The notes under the pieces were generated by a model. The model ran no database searches and had not been told where the DNA came from. It worked only from the letters and a program-made list of their open reading frames with translations. Positions 25,600-33,200 of a stretch of 37,315 nucleotides of DNA are shown here, piece by piece (within the stretch, counting starts at the first letter, position 1; every line of letters begins with the position of its first letter). The translations under genes were made by a program, and so were the position numbers. This DNA is from Bacteroidales bacterium (GTDB lineage: Bacteria; Bacteroidota; Bacteroidia; Bacteroidales; FEN-979), in the NCBI GenBank assembly GCA_023229525.1, contig JALNZC010000040.1:1-37315 (forward strand). The letters run 5' to 3'.

Positions 25600-25638
25600 A
25601 AACTACCTGGACAGGAGATTTTTCAAGGTAACATTATC

Positions 25639-25668
25639 TGTTCCACCAACATAATGGAACATTCTTCT
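25639..25668 (+). terminator. Terminator-like hairpin after the SPFH operon
   Basis: TGTTCC (25639-25644), 11-nt loop, GGAACA (25656-25661), then TTCTTCTT. It lies 40 bp after the DUF1648 stop. Confidence 0.4.
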
Positions 25669-25696
25669 TGACAATGGTAATTTTTTTGTATCTTTC
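25668..25696 (+). promoter_or_regulatory. Promoter of the LytTR two-component operon
   Basis: TTG (25668-25670), 18-bp spacer, TATCTTTC (25689-25696), one mismatch from TAnnTTTG. It ends 26 bp before ATG 25723. Confidence 0.5.
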
Positions 25697-25722
25697 CCCT
25701 ATCATTTCAAATGCGATGATTT

Positions 25723-26475
25723 ATGATACGGGTTGTCATCATTGATGATGAAGATCATATCCGTGATTCGCTTACAAAACTGCTGGCAAGATATTGTCCG
25801 CAGGTCACGGTTGCAGGCACTGCTGATGGCATAGCAAGCGGGAAAAAAGTCATCAGAGAACTTCATCCCGATCTGGTTTTACTCGATATACAGATGAATG
25901 ACGGCACCGGTTTCGACCTGCTGCAATCCGTTTCCCCAATTGACTTCAAGGTCATTTTCATCACGGCATATGATCAATATGCTTTGCAGGCATTCCGTTT
26001 CAGCGCGGTGGATTATCTCCTGAAACCTGTAAATCCAGAATATCTTGTCGTCGCTATTGAACGTGCAAATCAATTGATCACGGATCATTTCAACATGCAG
26101 ATGAATGCACTGTATGAGAATCTAAGAACAGTTGCCAGGCAGGATAAGAAAATTATTTTAAAAACAACAGAACAGATCCATTTGCTCGATCTGAAAAGCA
26201 TTGTCAGCTGCGAGTCCGACAGCTGTTATACAACTGTACATACGATGGAAGGTGTCCATATTATGGTGGCAAAAACCCTGAAAGAGTTTGAGGAGATGCT
26301 TACAGGGTGCGGGTTTTACCGGGTCCATAAATCCCATCTGATCAACCTGGCACACATAAAACGGTTTGATAAACAAGATGGCGGATACATCGTGCTGACC
26401 AATAATCTGAAAATTCCTGTGGCATCGCGAAAACGTGAGGAGATGATGGAACTGCTGGAGCGGATGGCAGAATGA
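25723..26475 (+). CDS. LytTR-family response regulator
   Basis: A 250-residue regulator. The receiver domain (1-120) has the acidic pair D8/D9, phospho-acceptor D55 (VLLDIQMNDG), T81 and K101 (YLLKPV), all intact. The LytTR DNA-binding domain (about 145-248) has IHLLDLKSIVSCESDSCYT, FYRVHKSHLINLAHIKRF and the final PVASRKREEMMELL. It should bind direct repeats upstream of its targets, which are not identified here. The sensor kinase follows after 54 bp, so the pair is cognate. A colinear receiver-only paralogue lies 3.3 kb downstream (29806). Confidence 0.93.
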   Translation: MIRVVIIDDEDHIRDSLTKLLARYCPQVTVAGTADGIASGKKVIRELHPDLVLLDIQMNDGTGFDLLQSVSPIDFKVIFITAYDQYALQAFRFSAVDYLLKPVNPEYLVVAIERANQLITDHFNMQMNALYENLRTVARQDKKIILKTTEQIHLLDLKSIVSCESDSCYTTVHTMEGVHIMVAKTLKEFEEMLTGCGFYRVHKSHLINLAHIKRFDKQDGGYIVLTNNLKIPVASRKREEMMELLERMAE

Positions 26476-26529
26476 GAAGAAGGGACCGTTCGCTTTTTGC
26501 AATTTAATCAGTTTAAGGATATATCTGAA

Positions 26530-28578
26530 ATGAAAAAAATTCTGATCCTGTCTCTTTTTTTCACCCTCCTTTCCCCTGTTTTATCACAGAACTTCAAGAG
26601 TGCATCACAACACACAATTGACAGCCTTATAAAATTATTGCCGTATTCGGGATTAAAGGAGCAAATTTTTATTCTGAATACCCTTGCTTCATACTATGCC
26701 CCATTAGATTTTGATTCAAGCATTATGTATGCCAGTCAGGCAATCCGTTTGGCAACAATACATACAAATTCATTTGATATCGGGCGGGTAAGGGTCAATA
26801 TCGGAAATGCTTATTATCATAAAATGGACTTTAAGAACGCCCTTGTGTCATATTTATCTGCGCAATCAATTTTGGAAAAGGGTCCTTATCTCAAGGAATT
26901 GGGGGAATTGTGCCTTATGCTCGGTCACATCAATTTCTTTATCATGCGGGGTGAGAAAGCCATCTCATATTACCGCAAGGCGCTGGTGTATTTTCAGGCA
27001 GCCAATGCCGAAACCTCTTTATCTGCGGTATACGATGCCATGGGGCTTACAATGAATTTTTTAAATTGTGGACCCATTGATAGCGCATTAATTTATGGTT
27101 ATAAACAGCTGAATTACTCACGAAAGTATCATAACCATTATCTGGAAGCCAGGGCTTTATCGGATATAGGAATGTTTTATAGCATGGAGGACAAGTCTGT
27201 TCTGAAGAAACAAAAGGCGCTTGCTTATTGCGATTCAGCATTGAAACTGGCTACTAAATTGGATTCTGTTGGTCTTATTTCGATTATTAACTTGAACCTT
27301 GGGGGTTATTATGACCGAAGTTCGCCACTTTTCGAATTTACGGGCAATCTGGTTCTTTCACGAACTCTTTATGAGAAAGCATACTCCGCTGCACGGAAAA
27401 TCGGAAGTATTTATTTGCAGGCAATAATCCTGAATTATCTCGCCGAGATCGATATTGAAGAAGGTAAATACCATCAAGCCAAAATTAACCTGGACCTGAG
27501 TGGATCTTTATTGAATGTGTTTTTTCAAACTGAGTGGAAAAAAACACCGGTTGATGTTGGCAATTCAGTTGGTAAAATATTTGAATACTTTCTTGCACAA
27601 CGGGAACAAACTGCCATGTATTATGCCAGGTTTAAACTGGCAATGGCAAGAGGAGAATACAGAAAAGCGGTTGAGTATTTTCAATATTATTACCAGTCAA
27701 GAGATACTATGAATGCAGGTCAACAGGGCCGTCAATTTGAATTACTTATAGCAGAGGATGAAACGGAAAAGCAGGCACAAAAGATCCGGACGCTGGCACA
27801 GGACAATGAATTTAACCAATTGAAACTTTCCCGGACGCGTTTTATTTTTATCGTAACCGGAGGCGGGATTATACTCGTCAGTATTATCCTGTTGCTCTTT
27901 TTCCAGCGAAGGAGATTAAAGGCTGAGCAACGATCGGTTACGATGGAACAACGGTTGCTCAGGGCACAGATGAATCCCCATTTTATCTTCAATTCCCTCG
28001 CCAGCATTCAGAATTTTGTGATCAATGAAAATTCCGATCAGGCAAGTATTTATCTTTCCCGATTCTCACAACTTATCAGGAATATCCTCGACAATTCATC
28101 TGAAGAATATGTTTCACTTGAAAAAGAGATCAGTACCATTGAAAATTACCTGGAGCTGCAGAAAGTAAGATATGCCGGGAAATTTGAATACAATATATCC
28201 GTTGATGAAATGATTGATAAAGAGAAAATACTAATTCCCCCGATGCTGGCCCAACCCTTCATTGAAAATGCGATCGAACATGGAATGAAACACAAAGAAA
28301 CGGCAGGTCATATCGATATCCGGTTTCTTCTCCGGAATGAGATGATCCAATTTGAAGTCAGGGATGACGGCGTCGGAAGAGAGAAAGCGTTTGAGATCGA
28401 ATCAAAACAAAGGACACGCCATCGGTCTATGGCCACATCCCTTTCCCGTGACCGTCTTAATACCCTGAATAAAAAGCTGAAAAAGAAAATCCGGTTAGAG
28501 ATCTCTGACCTGAAAGATGCTGCCGGTCAGGGCTGCGGAACCAGGGTGGAGTTTGGGATACCTGTGGTTCCAAATTAG
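26530..28578 (+). CDS. TPR-containing LytS-like sensor histidine kinase
   Basis: A 682-residue membrane kinase. ATG 26530 gives a signal peptide (MKKILILSLFFTLLSPVLSQ); an upstream TTG at 26497 would place 11 residues in front of it. The periplasmic part (about 25-430) contains TPR-like helical repeats (INIGNAYYHKMDFKNALVSY is one). One membrane span lies at about 437-457, then a coiled-coil, the His_kinase box RAQMNPHFIFNS with phospho-His 484, and a HATPase domain with PFIENAIEHG (N box) and VRDDGVGRE. This is the common Bacteroidota LytS-type architecture that senses unknown periplasmic signals and phosphorylates LytTR regulators. The gene ends 22 bp before the propeller lipoprotein. Confidence 0.93.
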   Translation: MKKILILSLFFTLLSPVLSQNFKSASQHTIDSLIKLLPYSGLKEQIFILNTLASYYAPLDFDSSIMYASQAIRLATIHTNSFDIGRVRVNIGNAYYHKMDFKNALVSYLSAQSILEKGPYLKELGELCLMLGHINFFIMRGEKAISYYRKALVYFQAANAETSLSAVYDAMGLTMNFLNCGPIDSALIYGYKQLNYSRKYHNHYLEARALSDIGMFYSMEDKSVLKKQKALAYCDSALKLATKLDSVGLISIINLNLGGYYDRSSPLFEFTGNLVLSRTLYEKAYSAARKIGSIYLQAIILNYLAEIDIEEGKYHQAKINLDLSGSLLNVFFQTEWKKTPVDVGNSVGKIFEYFLAQREQTAMYYARFKLAMARGEYRKAVEYFQYYYQSRDTMNAGQQGRQFELLIAEDETEKQAQKIRTLAQDNEFNQLKLSRTRFIFIVTGGGIILVSIILLLFFQRRRLKAEQRSVTMEQRLLRAQMNPHFIFNSLASIQNFVINENSDQASIYLSRFSQLIRNILDNSSEEYVSLEKEISTIENYLELQKVRYAGKFEYNISVDEMIDKEKILIPPMLAQPFIENAIEHGMKHKETAGHIDIRFLLRNEMIQFEVRDDGVGREKAFEIESKQRTRHRSMATSLSRDRLNTLNKKLKKKIRLEISDLKDAAGQGCGTRVEFGIPVVPN

Positions 28579-28600
28579 CCAATCCGTGACAGGAATGAAT

Positions 28601-29680
28601 ATGAAAACGGAAATATTATTTTTTATCGTGTTTACGTTAACTATAACCTGCTGCTTCCGGAATGATTCTCCTTCCCCATTGAAATTCACGGCTTATGAAC
28701 ATAATCCCGTTTTGGGTCCTGGAAAGCCAGGTTCCTGGGATGACCTGATTGTTTTTTTACCCTGTGTAATCAGGCATAATGTTACATTCTACCTTTTTTA
28801 TTCAGGGATGAGTAAGAACGGAAAGACATCCATCGGCCTGGCAATTTCACCCGACGGGTATCATTTTACAAGGTTCGGGGGAAATCCTGTTTTTATCCCT
28901 GATGATAAAGGGTTTGATGCTTTCAGTGTTGCGCAGGCATTAGTGCTGAAGGGAGATTCAGGCTGGGTTATGTATTACAACAGCACGGAAACAGCAGAAT
29001 GGGGTCCGGGGCCTTTCATCGGAAGGGCAACTGCCACAGACCTCACAGGTCCGTGGAAAAGGATAAAAACCCCTGTACTGACCCACGGCGGTATGGGTGA
29101 ATGGGATGCTGATTTTGTGATCCCCAGTTCAATAGTGAAATTGCACAATGGCAGCTGGCTCATGTATTATTCCGGTGGAGCCCAATTTACCATTCTGGGT
29201 GATTATTTTACAGGTTTGGCTTTTTCAAAGGATGGAATAACCTGGCAAAAATACAATGACCCGGCAACAAAAGAACATCCTTTTGCAGAAAGCGACCCGG
29301 TAATCAAGGGGGAGCCTGGCGATTGGGATGGAATGGTTGTGTGGAGCGGACCTGTTCTAAAAATACCCACTGGTTTTGAAATGTATTACCTGGGCGGGAC
29401 AAGGCCCATTGAAAATCCCAATATACGTCAGATCGGACACATCGGATATGCCACAAGCCATGATGGAATTCATTGGGAAAAATACCCGGAAAATCCTGTA
29501 TTTGGAGTTCAGAAAGATCCTTTTGTTTTAAGTGTACCTGAAGGTGAAGCAACGATAGAATGTCCATCAATGGTTTTCCAGGATTCCATCTGTTTCATGT
29601 ATTATGACTATGGCCCTACCAGGTTCAATATAGGCATGGCTACCGCTCCCGTTCCCTTAACCCACCTCCACGCTCACTAA
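28601..29680 (+). CDS. Five-bladed beta-propeller glycosidase-like lipoprotein
   Basis: A 359-residue predicted lipoprotein or secreted protein. The N-terminus MKTEILFFIVFTLTITCC ends in Cys residues placed like a lipobox. The rest is a GH43/GH68/GH130-like propeller with repeated blades of the form FYLFYSGM, WVMYYNST, WLMYYSGG, FEMYYLGG and CFMYYDYG, each with a tyrosine pair, plus GPGKPGSWDD and GEPGDWDGMVVWSG. Blade Asp residues could be catalytic, but I cannot assign a GH43 acid-base set, so activity is uncertain. Start: AGGA at 28591-28594 is 6 bp before ATG 28601; ATG 28595 is an alternative, and longer readings lie inside the kinase gene. Its link with the kinase suggests it is a partner or target of the system. 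Confidence 0.8.
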   Translation: MKTEILFFIVFTLTITCCFRNDSPSPLKFTAYEHNPVLGPGKPGSWDDLIVFLPCVIRHNVTFYLFYSGMSKNGKTSIGLAISPDGYHFTRFGGNPVFIPDDKGFDAFSVAQALVLKGDSGWVMYYNSTETAEWGPGPFIGRATATDLTGPWKRIKTPVLTHGGMGEWDADFVIPSSIVKLHNGSWLMYYSGGAQFTILGDYFTGLAFSKDGITWQKYNDPATKEHPFAESDPVIKGEPGDWDGMVVWSGPVLKIPTGFEMYYLGGTRPIENPNIRQIGHIGYATSHDGIHWEKYPENPVFGVQKDPFVLSVPEGEATIECPSMVFQDSICFMYYDYGPTRFNIGMATAPVPLTHLHAH

Positions 29681-29746
29681 ACAGTTCCCTGCGTTTTCTT
29701 AATGGCGCCATTTCCGCTTTCCGGAGATGGTACTTTTGATTCAAAT

Positions 29747-29786
29747 ATTTCCGGTTCCCAATTCCTGCGAACTGTGAACCGGAAAT
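29747..29786. repeat. 11-bp perfect inverted repeat
   Basis: ATTTCCGGTTC (29747-29757) and GAACCGGAAAT (29776-29786) are exact reverse complements around an 18-nt loop. On the minus strand the left arm plus loop reads ATTGGGAACCGGAA (29762-29749), matching 12 of 14 bases of a unit at 35622-35635. A second imperfect palindrome (CCAT/CCG with CGG/ATGG) is at 29708-29730. It could terminate the upstream transcript, but no U-tract follows. Confidence 0.7.
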
Positions 29787-29805
29787 TTCCAACTCCCAAC
29801 CTGGT

Positions 29806-30210
29806 ATGCTCCGCACCATCATCATCGACGACGAAGCCCACATCCGTGATACACTCACCAGGCTACTTTCAAAACATTGTCGTCAGGTCAAAGTAGTAGG
29901 CGAAGCCTCCGGGGTGGCAGAGGGAATCAGGGTAATTCAAACCCTGTATCCGGATCTTCTATTACTCGATATCAACCTGAATGACGGGACGGGATTTGAT
30001 CTGATCCATTCTCTTAATGTCATCGATTTTAAAATAATTTTTATTTCGGCCTGTGATAAAAGGAAAATCCAGGCTTTTCAATTAAGCAACATGGAATATC
30101 TTTTAAAACCCATTCACCCGGAAGACCTCAAAGCGGCAGTGAGACGTGTGGAGGAAACTGACCAGGAAGATCTGGTTATACAACTGAAAGCCTTGGAGGC
30201 AAATGTATGA
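29806..30210 (+). CDS. Stand-alone receiver domain, LytTR regulator paralogue
   Basis: A 134-residue protein consisting of a receiver only. It aligns without gaps to the receiver of the regulator at 25723: D8/D9, D55 (LLLLDINLNDG), S81 for T81 and K101 (YLLKPI) are at identical positions, so it should still accept a phosphate. The LytTR domain is absent; the next gene begins 34 bp after the stop, leaving no room for remnants of it. It may be a truncated duplicate or a functional phosphate sink or competitor. It is probably co-transcribed with the giant secreted protein, as no promoter is seen between them. Confidence 0.85.
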   Translation: MLRTIIIDDEAHIRDTLTRLLSKHCRQVKVVGEASGVAEGIRVIQTLYPDLLLLDINLNDGTGFDLIHSLNVIDFKIIFISACDKRKIQAFQLSNMEYLLKPIHPEDLKAAVRRVEETDQEDLVIQLKALEANV

Positions 30211-30244
30211 AGGCAAAATATGAATCCCCTTAATAAACAATCCC

Positions 30245-33200
30245 ATGAAAAAAATTCTACTTATTTCAACATTTCTGATTTGCAATGTTGTGTTTTCATC
30301 CGGTCAGTCGGTTAACAATCCTTCGACCGGAAAACCGACCAGAGATAATATTCCTGATCACATCCGTAACACCAAGGCCTTTAAGCGGGCCGAATGGTTC
30401 TTTAATCAAAGGGCATTTCCTTACGACACCATCCCGGCAGTAAAATATTCACAGGAAATGAGCCGGGAAATAAATAAAGCTAAAACCAAATCATCAAAAG
30501 AGATCAGCGACCTGAACTGGTCATCAATAGGACCTTCAGGCATCCAGACCCCGTTTGAAAACTGGGGGGTCATTGGCGGGAGAGTGAGGGCAGTTGCGGT
30601 TCATCCCACTGATCCGCTAACCATTTATATTGGGGCGGCCTGCGGAGGAATATGGAAAACCACCGACGGAGGTTCAAACTGGCAGGATACCGGTCAAGGA
30701 CTTGAGACGCTTTCTTTCGGGGCCATTGCCATTGATCCTAATAATCCGGATGTTGTTTATGCCGGTTCGGGTGAATGCAATTTATTAGAAGATTTTTATA
30801 CCTTCTCCGGAAAAGGATTATACAAATCAACCGATGGGGGCGCGACTTGGGTATTGATTACGGCTGGCTTCGGATCGCAAACCCATTTCAGCGACCTTGC
30901 CGTCAGCCCTTATAATTCAAATATAGTGGTGGCATCTTTGGGTGGTGGAAATGTGTATTCAGGCGTGTCATTGCCCAATGAAGGGGTATGGAAAAGCTTT
31001 GATGGAGGCATCACATGGAGCAAGATTCTGGATGTGCAGGATGCATCAGATATTGCCTTTCACCCGTCCAATCCCAATATCATGTATGCCGCTGCCGGGG
31101 GTTATTTCAGCCCGCTCGCAGGTTTTTATATATCCAATGACCAGGGAACCACCTGGGTGCCAAGTAACACGGGGTTGCAACTCCCGCCATCTGGCGGGCG
31201 AATGCAGTTTGACATTGCCAGGTCTCAACCCAATGTCCTGTATGCCGTTATCTATGATCTGAATTTCAATCCCGGGAATGCAATTACCAGGGCATTTAAA
31301 TCCATTAACGGCGGAAACAACTGGTCCCAGATCTCCGCAGGAACGAACCTGGGAGGTTATTACTCTGGCTACGGATGGGTGGACCAGGGTTGGTATGACC
31401 TGTGTATCGCCGTGGATCCTCTTAATCCGAACCATGTACTCATCGGGAATGTGGAATTGCACAGAACAACCAATGGTTCAACTTTTACGCCTGTCAGGCC
31501 ATTTGGACCCAGTGCGAGTGGTAGTCTTGTCCATGTAGATTATCACAAACTGGTTTATGCTCCTTCCAACCCCAATTATCTGTATATAGGCTGCGATGGC
31601 GGAATATACAAATCTACCGATAAGGGCTATACAGCGAGCTCGCAGAACCTGGGACTGGAGACACTACAGTTTTACAGAATTGCATCTCACCCCAACAATT
31701 CCGGAATTATCATCGGAGGTATGCAGGATAACGGTTCAGCACGCACCATCAACGGCGGTGCAAGCTGGAACTGGATAACCGGCAGCGACGGGATGGTGTG
31801 CCTGTTCAATCCCAACCCGGATACCGTTTACACCTCATCTCAATATGGTCAGTTGTACCGGAGCATTAACGGGGGGAATTCATTTTCAACGATGTTCAAT
31901 GTGAATGGAGGCTGGATCACCCCGTTTTTGATGCACCCTGTCAATCACAAGGTATTGTATTCGGCCAACAGAAAAATCATGAAATCACTCAATGCCGGTG
32001 CGTCATTCCAGGCAATATCAGGGTCAACAAACGTTTCCCCTGCAAATATCACCACCCTGGCCCAAAGTCGGGTGAATCCGGCGAATATGATCTTCGGAAC
32101 AGGAATGGATCATCCCCGCGACAGTGTGTTCATGGTAAAAATCTCAATCAATGAAGGCTTAACCTGGAACGATGTAACCGCAAACATCCCAGGTGAATCC
32201 CGGTGGATTTCGAGGGTACTGACCGACCCGTGGGATGCCAATACGATGTATGTACTCCGGACAGGATTTTCTCCGGGCAATAAGGTTTGGAAAACCATTG
32301 ATCTTGGCCAGAACTGGACAAACATTTCAGGGGACTTACCCGACCTGCCCTGCAACGATCTTTTTGTAGACCCGGAAAACACCAGCCACTTATATGTTGC
32401 AAATGATATCGGGGTTTATCGTTCAACCAATGGGGGCCTGAACTGGATTTATGCAAGCGAAGGAACACCCTTTGTCCCAGCCATTGACTTTGACTATGTG
32501 AACATAAACTCAACCCGGTACCTGAGGGTTGGAACGCATGGCCGTTCCATTTATGAAACCACCTTGCCGCATTACTGCCTGCCCGAAGGGATCAATTTTT
32601 CCACGCAAGTCGAAATTGATAATTTTCAGACTAATTATCCCGGTTGTACCCATATAGAAGGGAACGTTACAATCATGGGTGCGGATATAGCTAATCTTAA
32701 CGGATTAAATGCCATAACTTCCATTGGCGGTAATCTTGATATGACTATTGGGAGCGACCTCCTGACAAGCCTTTCCGGTCTTGATAACCTTAATTCAGTC
32801 GGGGGAAGCCTTACCATTGCCAACACCTACGGTTTAACAAATTTATCAGGATTGAACTCCCTTACTGCCGTCGGAGGAAACCTGATTATCGGTTACCATG
32901 ATAATTACTTTATCCATGGTAATTTTGCGCTGACCAGTCTGACCGGATTGAGCTCCCTGACTTCCATCGGGGGTATTCTGAATATTGAAGCGAACGAACA
33001 TTTGACCAGTTTATCCGGGATTGACAATATAGCGTCTGGTTCAATTACTGATTTATTTATCAGAGATAACTGGTCATTATCTACCTGTGAAGCGCAAAGC
33101 ATCTGCGACTATCTCGTGAATCCAGGAGGAACAATTGAAATTTATGCAAACGCCCCCGGATGTAACAGCCCCGAAGAAGTACAAACTGCTTGCGAAACAC

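Noticed and set aside
29681..29805. A lost gene or LytTR remnant between the propeller lipoprotein and the receiver
   Set aside because: No frame gives recognisable domain sequence; the stretch is palindromic intergenic DNA.
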